DNA of 59,745 nt from Pseudomonas sp. GM50. GTDB lineage: Bacteria > Pseudomonadota > Gammaproteobacteria > Pseudomonadales > Pseudomonadaceae. This document shows positions 51,801 through 59,745 of this stretch, piece by piece. Positions within the stretch are counted from its first letter, which is position 1. Every line of letters starts with the position of its first letter. A program made the position numbers and the translations under genes. The DNA lies in assembly GCF_000282375.1 (NCBI RefSeq), contig NZ_AKJK01000021.1, positions 1 through 59,745 on the forward strand, given 5' to 3'. The notes below the pieces were generated by a model, which saw only the letters and a list, made by a program, of their open reading frames with translations, searched no databases and had not been told where the DNA came from.

Positions 51801-54800
51801 GCGCCACGCAACGAGCTGGAAGCCGCCGTGGCGAAAATCTGGGCTGAGGTGCTGGGTCGCGATACCGTTGGCGTGGAAGACAACTTCTTTACCCTTGGCG
51901 GTCACTCGTTGCTGGCCACTCAAATCGTTGCGCGCCTGCGCGGCCATTTCAAACTCGACCTGCCGTTGCGGGTGCTGTTCGAACAACCGACAGTAGCGCT
52001 GCTGGCCGTCGCCATCGCCGCGCGCCAGGCTGACGCCGCCGCACCACAAGCCACCGCGATCAGCGTGCCAAAGGCCCAGGTCCGTCCAGCGCTGCTACCG
52101 TTGTCGTTCTCGCAACAGCGCCTGTGGTTCATCGAGCAACTGACGCCGGGCACGACGCTGTTCAACATCCCCTTCGCCCTGCACCTCAAAGGTGAACTCA
52201 ACGTCGCAGCGCTGCATGCGAGTTTGAATGACTTGCTGGTGCGTCATGAAATCCTGCGTACCGGCATCCGCAGCACCGACGGCGTGCCCAGCCAGCACAT
52301 CAGTGATTCGCTGAACATTGCATTGCCGTTCGATGATTTGTCAGGCCTGGGCGCGACGGCTCGTGAAGGTGCGCAGTTCAATGCCCTGCAAGAAACCTTT
52401 GAGCAACCGTTCGACCTGACTTCACCGCCGCTGCTGCGGGCGCGTCTGCTACGTGTGGCGCCGGGTGAACACGTGCTGGGTATCGCCCTGCATCACCTGG
52501 TCTCTGACGCGTGGTCGGCGACCATCGCCCTGCGCGAACTGGCCCTGGGTTACGAAGCCCGTTGCAACGGCGGCCCCGCCCAACTGCCGGCCTTGCCGGT
52601 GCAATACGCTGACTTCGCGCTGTGGCAGCGCGAACACCTGCAAGGTGCCGAGCTCAAGCGCCAGCTCGATTACTGGACCACCACGCTGGATCGTCGCAAC
52701 AGCGAAGGCAGCCCGTTGCTGGCACTGCCGACCGACCATCCACGGCCGTCGATGCAAACTTACCGTGCCGGGATCGTACAGCGAGAACTCAGTGCCGACC
52801 TCAGTGGCCGGGTGCAAGCCTTCGCCAGTCGCCTGGGCACCACACCGTTCACCGTGTTGTTCGCCGGTTTCGCGGTGTTGATGCACCGTTTGAGTGGCGA
52901 TGCCACGGTGCTGATCGGCACCCCGGTCACCCACCGTGAACAACCGGGCACCGAAGGCCTGCTCGGCATTTTGCTGAACAACCTGGCGATCCGCGCCGAC
53001 TTTGAACCGCAAGCCGATTTCACCGCGCTGGTGGGTCAGGTGGCCAAGCGTTTGCGCGAAGGCTTGCAGCATCAAGACCTGCCATTCGAGCAATTGGTCG
53101 ACAGCCTGCAACTGCCACGCAGCCTCAGCCATGCGCCGCTGTATCAAGTGATGGTCGCGCAGCAATTGGCCATGGAATCGCGCTTGCGCTTCCCGGGGCT
53201 GGAGTTCGAAGCCCTCGACACACCGCTCAAGCATTCCGAATGCGATCTGGATTTGCATGTGCTGTGCCCGGCCAATGCGCCGATTCAACTGGAGTTGATG
53301 TTCGCCCTGGACCTGTTCGCCGCCGACAGCGCCCGCCAGACCCTCGCTCGCCTGGAGCACTTGCTCGAACAAATGCTCGCCGAGCCGCAACGCCCGGTGG
53401 CTGCCCTGCCACTGCTGATGGCCGCGGAATGGCAGCGTACCGTGGTTGAGTGGAACCGCACCGAAATGGAGGTGCCACAGCACCTGACCTTCGCCCAACT
53501 GTTTGAACAGCAGGCCGAGCGCACCCCGGAGCGCGACGCGCTGTGTTTCGAAGGTCGCAGCCTGAGCTACGCCGAACTGAACCGCCGGGCCAACCAGGTG
53601 GCGCATTACCTGCGCAGTCGCGGTGTGGTCGCCAATCGTCCGGTGGCGCTGTGTGTCGAGCGTTCGCTGGAGTTGTTGATCGGATTGCTCGGCATCCTCA
53701 AAGCAGGTGGCGCCTATGTGCCGCTGGACCCGACCTACCCGGTGGATCGTCTGGCGTACATGCTCGAAGACGCGCAACCGGCGTTGTTCCTCGGCCAGCA
53801 AGGCTTGCTGGAACAGTTGGGCGCCGAACTGCCGCGCCTGCGGCTGGACAGTGACGCGGCCTTGTTCGCCGATCAGCCGGATAACAACCTCACGCCACTG
53901 GCCGGTCCCGATGACCTGGCCTACATCATGTACACCTCCGGCTCGACCGGTAAGCCCAAGGGCACGCTGGTGACCAACGGCTCGGTGGTCAACCTGGCGT
54001 GGGCGCGCATCCATGGCTTGTATCGCCGCTATACCGATCAGCCGATGCGCACCAGTTTCAACTATTCGTTTGCTTTCGACAGTTCAGTGGCCGAGCTCAT
54101 CTTGCTGCTCGACGGTCACAGCCTGTACCTGACGCCGGAAGACGTGCGCTACGCCCCTGAGGCCCTGGCGCAGTTTTTCCGTGAAACCCGCCTGGATGCT
54201 TTCGAATGCACCCCGGCGCAGCTCAAGGCCCTGCTCGAAAGTGACGGCGTGCGCCGCGGCGAAGTGTATTTGCCGCGCTTTGTGCTGTTTGGTGGCGATG
54301 CGGTGGATGCGCAGCTTTGGCAGCGCCTGCCGTCGATTGCCGGCAGCCGCTTCTTCAACACGTACGGCCCGACCGAATGCACGGTGGATGCGACCGGTTG
54401 CGCCGTCGATGACTTCCCGCAGCGTCCGATCATCGGGCGGCCAATCGCCAACGTGCGCACGTACGTACTCGATGCCTTCCTCAATCCGATGCCGGTCGGC
54501 GTGCCGGGGGAACTGCACATCGGCGGTGCCGGCGTGACCCAAGGCTACCTCAACCGAGCCGAACAGACCGCGAAGGTGTTCATCGAAGACCCGTTCTCGC
54601 TGCTGGCAGGTGCACGGATGTACAAATCCGGCGACCTGGTGCGCTGGCTCCCTGACGGCCAACTCGAATACCTGGGGCGCATGGACCATCAGGTGAAGAT
54701 CCGTGGTTTCCGCGTCGAGCTGGGTGAAATCGAGGCCTTGATCGGCGCCCAACCGGGTGTGCGTCAGGCGGTCGTGCTGGCCCGTGAAGACGTGCCCGGC

Positions 54801-57800
54801 GACAAGCGTCTGGTGGCTTACGTCACCTGCGACCAGCAGGCCGACATCAACGCCTGGCGCAAAACCATCGGCGCCGCCCTGCCCGACTACATGGTGCCGT
54901 CAGCGTTTGTGCTGCTCGATGAGTTGCCGCTGACCGACAACGGCAAACTCAACCGCAAGGCCCTGCCTGCCCCGGATATCCAGGCTGAACCCGATGCCCA
55001 GGATCCACCGCGCACCCTCGCCGAACAGCAACTCGCCGCCCTGTGGTCCGAGCTGCTGAACGTGCCGCTGACCCAGATCGGTCGTGACAGTCACTTCTTC
55101 TACCTCGGCGGTCATTCGCTGCTGGCGGCGGTGCTGTTTGCTCGTTTGCGTCAACAGTTCGCCACGGTTCCACCGCTGCGTGCAGTGTTCGAACACTCGA
55201 CGCTCGACGCGCTGGCGGCCCTGTTGGGTGAGCCGCTGCAAGCCCCCGAGGCGACCTTCGTCCCGGGGGCGCGTCCGGCCCGTTTGCCGTTGTCGTTCGA
55301 ACAGCAACGCTTGTGGTTCCTCGAACAATTGAGCGCCGGCGGTGGCGAATACAACGTGGTCAGCGCCGTGCAGTTCGACGGCGAGCTGAACACCCACGCC
55401 TTGCAATCCGCCTTGAACAGCGTGGTTCAACGCCACGAAATCCTGCGCAGCCGCATTGTGCGTGAGACCGATGGCGAGTTGGCGCTGATCATCGAACCGC
55501 AGGTCAACCTCACCTTGCACGTGACGGCACTGGACGCGGCCACCGACGACAGCTGGCAACAGCTGACCGATGAGGCCATCCACGCCGAAACCGGGCAGCG
55601 TTTCGACCTTGCCAGCCAAGCGCCGATCCGCGCCACGCTGATTCAACGCAGCGGCCGCGCCCAAGCGTTGCTGTTGCTGACCGTGCATCACTGCGCCACC
55701 GACGATGCCTCCAGCCAGAACCTGCTGGATGAACTCGCGCAGTTCTACGCCGCGCAATGCCAAGGCTCCGTCGCCACACTGCCGAACCTGACGTTGCAAT
55801 ACCCGGATTATGCGCTGTGGCAGCGTGAATCAGGGCAGCAGGCGTTGTTCCGCAGTCAACTGGAGTACTGGCGCTCGCAACTGGAAGACGGCAATTACCT
55901 GTTGGACCTGCCCACCGAACAGGGACGGCCAAACCAGCTCGACCCGGTTGCCGGCGCGGTACAACTGCAACTGCCGCCAGAACTGGCAGGACGCTTGCGG
56001 CAGTTCGCCCAGCAACGCGGCGCCACCCTGTACATGCTGATGCTCAGTGCGGCGCAGCTGTTGTTGGGACGTTATGCCAACCAGCGCGACGTGCGATTTG
56101 GCAGCCCGGTTGCCCAGCGTCCGCTGGCCGAACTGCAGCCACTGATCGGTTGCTTCGTTAACACACTGGTGATGCGCGCAGACCTCGACCCAGCGCTGAG
56201 TTTCGAAAGCCTGCTGAGCCAGGTGCGCAATAACGTGCTGGACGCCCAGCAGCATCAGGACGTGCCGTTCGATCAGGTCGTCGAACACCTGGCGCCGGAA
56301 CGCAGCCTCGCTCAGACACCGTTGTTCCAGGTGTTGTTCGTGATGCAGAACGCCGACACTTCAGCCAGTCACTGGCCGCAATTGCAGGTCCGCGAACGAG
56401 CGGTAACCGCTCAGGCGACCAAGTTCGATCTGAACTGGGAAGTGCATGACGGCGAGGTGCTGTCGGTGTTGCTCGAATACCGTAGCGCGCTGTTCAGCGA
56501 AACCACGGCCCGCCGTTGGTTGGCGCAATGGCAACAATTGCTCGAAACCATGCTCGATGCTCCCCAGGCCCGCCTTGGCGACTGGTCACCGTTGACGGTG
56601 CCGGAGCGTCAACGCCAATTGGTCGAGTGGAACGCGACCGAACGTCATTACAGCGGCCCGACCAATCTGCACACGGCCCTGACTCAACAAGCGGCCCTCA
56701 GCCCCAACGCCCCGGCACTGGTGTTCGAAGGCCAGCGCCTGAGTTATGCCGAACTGGATCAGCGTGCGCAAACCGTCGCCCGCGCCTTGCGTGCGGCCGG
56801 TATTGGCAGCGGCGCCATCGTCCCGGTGTGCATGGAGCGCTCCGTGGAAATGGTCGTGGCCTTGCTCGGTATCGTGCATGCCGGCGCGGCGTGGTTGCCG
56901 CTGGATCCGGAACTGCCGGCGGCGCGTTTGGCGTTTCTGATTGAAGACGCTGACGCCCAGGTCACCCTGACTCAAGCGCAGTGGCTGGCGCGTTTGCCGA
57001 CCGGGCACAACGCCTGGACGCTGGATGCGTTGCCAAAAGCAGAAAGCGGTGAACCGATCAGCGTCAGCCCGAGCGACCTGGCCTACGTGCTCTACACCTC
57101 CGGTTCCACCGGCCAACCGAAAGGCGTGATGAACGAACACGGCGCCTTGATGAACCGTCTGCACTGGATGCAGGACGCCTTCCCGATTGGCCCGAATGAC
57201 CGCGTGTTGCAAAAAACCCCGTACAGCTTCGACGTGTCGGTGTGGGAATTCTTCTGGCCGCTGATCACCGGCGCCACGCTGGTGGTCGCTCGCCCGGACG
57301 GCCATCGCGACCCGGCCTATCTCAGCCAATTGATCCAGCAAGAGCAGGTCACCACCCTGCACTTCGTGCCGTCGATGCTGCGCGCGTTTGTCGAAGAGCC
57401 AAGCCTGGTCGACTGCCGCAGCCTGCGCCAGGTGTTTGCCAGCGGTGAAGCGCTGCCGGTGGATCTGGTGCGGCGCTTCATGAGCCAGCACCCGGCGGCA
57501 CTGGTCAACCTCTATGGCCCGACCGAAGCGGCGATTGATGTCTCGGTATGGCGTTGCTCGGTGGACGATCTGATCGTGCCGATCGGTAAACCGATCGCCA
57601 ACCTGCGCCTGTACATCCTCGACGAAGCCATGCAGCCATTGCCCATCGGCAGCATCGGCGAGTTGTACATCGGCGGCGTCGGCGTGGCGCGCGGTTACCT
57701 GAAACGTACGGACCTGACCGAGGAACGTTTCCTCGCCAGCCCGTTCATCGACGGTGACCGCCTGTACCGCACCGGCGACCGCTGTCGTTTCCTCGCCGAT

Positions 57801-59745
57801 GGCAACATCGAATACCTCGGCCGTCTCGACCATCAGGTGAAACTGCGTGGCCAACGGATCGAACTGGGGGAGATCGACGCTGAACTGCTGGCGCAGGCCG
57901 GCGTTCGCGACGCGGCCACGTTGCTGCTTGATCAGCGTCTGGTGAGCTTCTGGTGCGGTGATGCCGAAGAAGCCTCGCTGCGTGCGGCATTGAGCGACAA
58001 CTTGCCGTCGCACATGCTGCCAAGCCTGTGGGTGCAACTCGACAGCCTGCCGCTCAACAGCAACGGCAAACTCGATCGCAAGGCGCTGGCCGCCCTGCCA
58101 TTGCCGGAAACCAAAAGCGACCAGCCACGCAGAGCGCCGCGCAACACCACTGAAACCGTGCTGTGCGAGTTGTTCAGCGAAGTGCTGGAATGCCCGTTGG
58201 TGGGGATCGACGATCATTTCTTCCACCTCGGCGGCCATTCCTTGCTGGCCACGCGACTGGTCGCCCGGGTCCGTGAACGCCTCGGCGCCAGCCTGCCGTT
58301 GGCGCTGGTGTTCGCCCAGCCGACGGTGGCGGCGCTGGCCGGCCATCTGCGCGCGGCGATGCCGGGTGAACTGATCACCGCGCAGCCGCGTCCGGCACAG
58401 TTGCCGCTGGGCCTGGCGCAGCAGCGGTTCTGGATGCTCAGCCGTCTGGTGCCGGATTCGCGTGAATATCACATGCCGTTCGCCCTGACCTTGCGTGGCA
58501 AGCTCCAGGTTCAGGCCCTGCGCGAGGCATTCGAGCAAGTCAGCGAGCGTCATCTGGTACTGCGCAGCCGCATCGTCGAAGTTGAAGGCGAACCACAGTT
58601 GCTGATCGACGATCAGGGCCCGGTGCTCGCGGTCACTTCGGTCGCCACACAAGACTGGGCGGCGGCGTGCGCCGATGCTCAGAACGAGCTGATGGCACCG
58701 TTCAACCTGGCCGCTGCCGCCCCCTGGCGTGCGCAGCTGTTGCAACGTCAAGGCAGCGACGAAAGCCTGTTGCTGGTGTGCCTGCACCACAGCGCCACCG
58801 ACGGTTGGGCGATGCAGTTGCTGATCGACGAATTGGCCCAGGCCTACAGCGCCGGCCTGAACGGACAGTCGCCTGCCTGGACCGCGCTGGACGTCGACTA
58901 TGTCGACTTCGCCCTGTGGCAGCAGCATCCGGACACCCAGGCTCGACGCAATGACAGCCTCAATTACTGGAAAAATCACCTCGGCCAAGACGACTACCAG
59001 CTCGATCTGCCCCTGGACCATCCACGCGGTGCCGAAGCGGATCGTCGCGCCCAACTGCTGACGGTCAGCCTCGGCGCTCAGCGGGCTGAGGCGATCCGTC
59101 AGTTCGCCCGTCAACGCGGCAGCACCACCTATGTGGTACTGGCCACAGCCTTGAGCGCCTTGCTGGCGCGCTACAGCGGTCAGCGTGATATTCGCCTCGG
59201 CACCCCGGCCGATCAGCGTGACCAGCCGCAAACCCAGGCACTGCTGGCGTGTCTGGTGAATACGTTGGTGATCCGCAGCGAAGTCGATCAACAGGCCCCG
59301 GCCGAGCAGTTGCTGGCCAGCCTTGAAGCCGACTTGCGCGCCGCCCAGGCCCATGCCGACCTGCCGTTCGCCACCTTGGTCGGCGCCGTGGCCCAGCGTC
59401 GCGACCTGAACCGCACGCCGCTGTTCCAGGTGATGTTCTCCCTCAACCACGGCCGCATGGACAGCAGCCAATGGCCGGGCCTGAACATCGAGGAGCAGAC
59501 ACTGCCGGTGATCGACGCCAAGTTCGAACAGAGCTGGGAAGTCCAGGACGATGGCAGCGACATGATCCTCGCGCTGGAATACCAGGCGGCGCTGTTTGAC
59601 CCATTGACGATGCAGCGCTGGAGCGCGCAATGGTGTGCCCTGCTGGACGCATTGGTGGCAACGCCGGCACGGACGCTGGTCGAGTTGTTCCCGCAACAAC
59701 AGGATCAGCAGCAACTGGATCGCTGGAACGCGACCGAACGTCATT
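48849..59745 (+). CDS. Multimodular NRPS, C-A-PCP x3 then C and start of a fourth A (truncated by window end)
   Basis: The frame is open from ATG 48849 (AGGA 8 bases upstream) to the window end: 3632 residues, no stop. Module 1: C (YPLSPLQQGMLFHSL; HHILMDAWC near 148), A (TSGSTGTPKG near 624), PCP Ser near 1020. Module 2: C (HHLVSDAW near 1215), A (TSGSTGKPKG near 1696), PCP Ser near 2090. Module 3: C (HHCATDDAS near 2280), A (TSGSTGQPKG near 2750), PCP Ser near 3131. Module 4: C (HHSATDGW near 3313), and the sequence ends at WNATERH, where the next A domain begins. Codes read by eye: module 1 DIWELTADD, a Dab code; module 2 DSAELGTVD, unassigned; module 3 DVWHFSLID, Ser. No epimerisation or thioesterase domain is in the visible part. 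Confidence 0.96.
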   Translation, partial: MTTEKTTANPIEDIYPLSPLQQGMLFHSLLHEDSGVYLMQDRYRIGGAIDEVAFLESWRQVVALHPSLRASFQWKTQKQPVQVIHREVKVPLDTLDLRGLAPHEQEARIRTLLEDEQKVGFNLSKPPLIRFRLVRLADESYEFIRSFHHILMDAWCISLVTVDFLKVYEALCNDRTPALKSPRPFRDYIQWLQRQDAGKAEQFWRGQLQGLNAPTPLTVDNGVARDRYTDAVLVDDQLIQLTEPETQALAAFCRSRRITPNTFFQGVWSLLLSRYSGQRDVLFGVTVAGRPAELTGVAEMIGLFINTLPLRVSVDPQAPLGSWLSALQGLNVDMRDFEHTPLTDIQGWSDFPRGETLFDSILVFENAPIDEQILEGGFQFSLEGMDHSVHTHYGLTVVILPGEQLGIRVSYDRERFEAPTVQRLLGHIASLVRSMLAAPEALLGSFELLAADERQQLLGEWAVNPYDFPLDHSYAELFAAQVAQRGGQIAAICDGESLTYAELDQRSTRLAHALREAGAGEDQLVALVAPRGLTLLTMMIAVFKAGAAMLPLEVNHPPERLREILSLSRAPLLVASEGCSALLDQLLSDLDQAPKALFAEACWTGGNDTPLPLAGSPDSLAYVLFTSGSTGTPKGVMIEQRGMLNNIFGKVPALGLSAEDRIPQTASVAFDICVWQFLAAPVLGATVHILPDDVAHDPQRLLQVIASERLSVLEIVPSLMRTLLALCPCDLQLPDLRWVLPTGEALPPTVARDWFARFPDIALMNAYGPAECADDVAFQPIFEAPDANVNHMPIGQPTANNRLYVLDEALRPVPIGVAGEICVGGVGVGRGYLHDPQRTADAFIDHPQLEGRLYRTGDLGRWRADGVIEYLGRRDQQVKLRGHRIELTEIEHRLAQHPNVREAAVLLRENNVGEAWLVAYWSAHDETLGNDGLTEHLRAQLPPYMVPAAFVCLERLPLNNNGKVDRKALAAQELSWQADTQESIAPRNELEAAVAKIWAEVLGRDTVGVEDNFFTLGGHSLLATQIVARLRGHFKLDLPLRVLFEQPTVALLAVAIAARQADAAAPQATAISVPKAQVRPALLPLSFSQQRLWFIEQLTPGTTLFNIPFALHLKGELNVAALHASLNDLLVRHEILRTGIRSTDGVPSQHISDSLNIALPFDDLSGLGATAREGAQFNALQETFEQPFDLTSPPLLRARLLRVAPGEHVLGIALHHLVSDAWSATIALRELALGYEARCNGGPAQLPALPVQYADFALWQREHLQGAELKRQLDYWTTTLDRRNSEGSPLLALPTDHPRPSMQTYRAGIVQRELSADLSGRVQAFASRLGTTPFTVLFAGFAVLMHRLSGDATVLIGTPVTHREQPGTEGLLGILLNNLAIRADFEPQADFTALVGQVAKRLREGLQHQDLPFEQLVDSLQLPRSLSHAPLYQVMVAQQLAMESRLRFPGLEFEALDTPLKHSECDLDLHVLCPANAPIQLELMFALDLFAADSARQTLARLEHLLEQMLAEPQRPVAALPLLMAAEWQRTVVEWNRTEMEVPQHLTFAQLFEQQAERTPERDALCFEGRSLSYAELNRRANQVAHYLRSRGVVANRPVALCVERSLELLIGLLGILKAGGAYVPLDPTYPVDRLAYMLEDAQPALFLGQQGLLEQLGAELPRLRLDSDAALFADQPDNNLTPLAGPDDLAYIMYTSGSTGKPKGTLVTNGSVVNLAWARIHGLYRRYTDQPMRTSFNYSFAFDSSVAELILLLDGHSLYLTPEDVRYAPEALAQFFRETRLDAFECTPAQLKALLESDGVRRGEVYLPRFVLFGGDAVDAQLWQRLPSIAGSRFFNTYGPTECTVDATGCAVDDFPQRPIIGRPIANVRTYVLDAFLNPMPVGVPGELHIGGAGVTQGYLNRAEQTAKVFIEDPFSLLAGARMYKSGDLVRWLPDGQLEYLGRMDHQVKIRGFRVELGEIEALIGAQPGVRQAVVLAREDVPGDKRLVAYVTCDQQADINAWRKTIGAALPDYMVPSAFVLLDELPLTDNGKLNRKALPAPDIQAEPDAQDPPRTLAEQQLAALWSELLNVPLTQIGRDSHFFYLGGHSLLAAVLFARLRQQFATVPPLRAVFEHSTLDALAALLGEPLQAPEATFVPGARPARLPLSFEQQRLWFLEQLSAGGGEYNVVSAVQFDGELNTHALQSALNSVVQRHEILRSRIVRETDGELALIIEPQVNLTLHVTALDAATDDSWQQLTDEAIHAETGQRFDLASQAPIRATLIQRSGRAQALLLLTVHHCATDDASSQNLLDELAQFYAAQCQGSVATLPNLTLQYPDYALWQRESGQQALFRSQLEYWRSQLEDGNYLLDLPTEQGRPNQLDPVAGAVQLQLPPELAGRLRQFAQQRGATLYMLMLSAAQLLLGRYANQRDVRFGSPVAQRPLAELQPLIGCFVNTLVMRADLDPALSFESLLSQVRNNVLDAQQHQDVPFDQVVEHLAPERSLAQTPLFQVLFVMQNADTSASHWPQLQVRERAVTAQATKFDLNWEVHDGEVLSVLLEYRSALFSETTARRWLAQWQQLLETMLDAPQARLGDWSPLTVPERQRQLVEWNATERHYSGPTNLHTALTQQAALSPNAPALVFEGQRLSYAELDQRAQTVARALRAAGIGSGAIVPVCMERSVEMVVALLGIVHAGAAWLPLDPELPAARLAFLIEDADAQVTLTQAQWLARLPTGHNAWTLDALPKAESGEPISVSPSDLAYVLYTSGSTGQPKGVMNEHGALMNRLHWMQDAFPIGPNDRVLQKTPYSFDVSVWEFFWPLITGATLVVARPDGHRDPAYLSQLIQQEQVTTLHFVPSMLRAFVEEPSLVDCRSLRQVFASGEALPVDLVRRFMSQHPAALVNLYGPTEAAIDVSVWRCSVDDLIVPIGKPIANLRLYILDEAMQPLPIGSIGELYIGGVGVARGYLKRTDLTEERFLASPFIDGDRLYRTGDRCRFLADGNIEYLGRLDHQVKLRGQRIELGEIDAELLAQAGVRDAATLLLDQRLVSFWCGDAEEASLRAALSDNLPSHMLPSLWVQLDSLPLNSNGKLDRKALAALPLPETKSDQPRRAPRNTTETVLCELFSEVLECPLVGIDDHFFHLGGHSLLATRLVARVRERLGASLPLALVFAQPTVAALAGHLRAAMPGELITAQPRPAQLPLGLAQQRFWMLSRLVPDSREYHMPFALTLRGKLQVQALREAFEQVSERHLVLRSRIVEVEGEPQLLIDDQGPVLAVTSVATQDWAAACADAQNELMAPFNLAAAAPWRAQLLQRQGSDESLLLVCLHHSATDGWAMQLLIDELAQAYSAGLNGQSPAWTALDVDYVDFALWQQHPDTQARRNDSLNYWKNHLGQDDYQLDLPLDHPRGAEADRRAQLLTVSLGAQRAEAIRQFARQRGSTTYVVLATALSALLARYSGQRDIRLGTPADQRDQPQTQALLACLVNTLVIRSEVDQQAPAEQLLASLEADLRAAQAHADLPFATLVGAVAQRRDLNRTPLFQVMFSLNHGRMDSSQWPGLNIEEQTLPVIDAKFEQSWEVQDDGSDMILALEYQAALFDPLTMQRWSAQWCALLDALVATPARTLVELFPQQQDQQQLDRWNATERH

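Noticed and set aside
56586..59744. 1052-codon minus-strand open frame
   Set aside because: It is antisense to the NRPS modules, which show all expected catalytic motifs on the plus strand.

Overview
The window looks like part of the chromosome of a fluorescent-group Pseudomonas. Evidence: GC-rich coding sequence throughout, many Pseudomonas-type REP inverted repeats (GGGAGCGGGCTTGCTCGCGAA-like and GTAGGAGCGAGGCTTGCCCGCG-like arms) between genes, a lexA2-imuA-imuB-dnaE2 mutagenesis cassette, and a lipopeptide-siderophore NRPS locus of the corrugatin/histicorrugatin kind. No rRNA, integrase, transposase or CRISPR array was seen. Gene names rest on motif recognition; no database search was possible.

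Layout. 0-5 kb: a LysR regulator, a translationally coupled pair (fatty-acid-hydroxylase/SRPBCC fusion and an SMP-30/strictosidine-synthase-like protein), and small stress-type proteins. 5-7.2 kb: a PAS-PAS hybrid histidine kinase. 7.3-13.0 kb: the SOS mutasome operon lexA2-imuA-imuB-dnaE2, with start/stop overlaps at two of its three junctions and a 7-base gap between imuA and imuB, and with a LexA2-type operator at its head. 13.1-20.6 kb: a minus-strand locus running GntR regulator, AprA-like flavoprotein, small 2x[4Fe-4S] ferredoxin, NrtA/TauA-like binding protein, permease, ATPase, HEAT-repeat protein, DUF971 protein. It reads as an uncharacterised uptake-plus-redox system, probably for a sulfur or nitrogen compound. 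20.9-28.2 kb: ordinary housekeeping genes (Gfo/Idh/MocA oxidoreductase, DyP peroxidase, GapN-like dehydrogenase, FUSC protein, EamA exporter, Lrp regulator, Bax-inhibitor-1 protein, tRNA-Ser). 28.3-31.2 kb: an AT-richer accessory module with a PAAR protein, a GxSxG lipase and a putative lipoprotein immunity protein, bracketed by diverged 45-bp direct repeats; it resembles an orphan type VI secretion effector module.

31.35 kb to the end: the siderophore locus. Minus strand: a short Fur-like regulator, RND pump and membrane-fusion lipoprotein, 2,4-diaminobutyrate aminotransferase, TonB-dependent receptor. Plus strand: SyrP/AsnO-like hydroxylase, FAAL-PCP-C starter protein, second hydroxylase, an NRPS protein whose N-terminal condensation-like domain has lost HHxxxDG (an interface-domain candidate), then a giant NRPS that runs off the window. 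A candidate Fur box overlaps the promoter between the receptor and the first hydroxylase. Reading specificity codes by eye gives His-like, Dab, unassigned, Ser. The predicted chain is therefore fatty acyl-(beta-OH)His-Dab-X-Ser-..., with Dab supplied by the aminotransferase and beta-hydroxylation by the two hydroxylases. The final module is cut at the start of its adenylation domain, so the rest of the peptide and the release domain lie outside.
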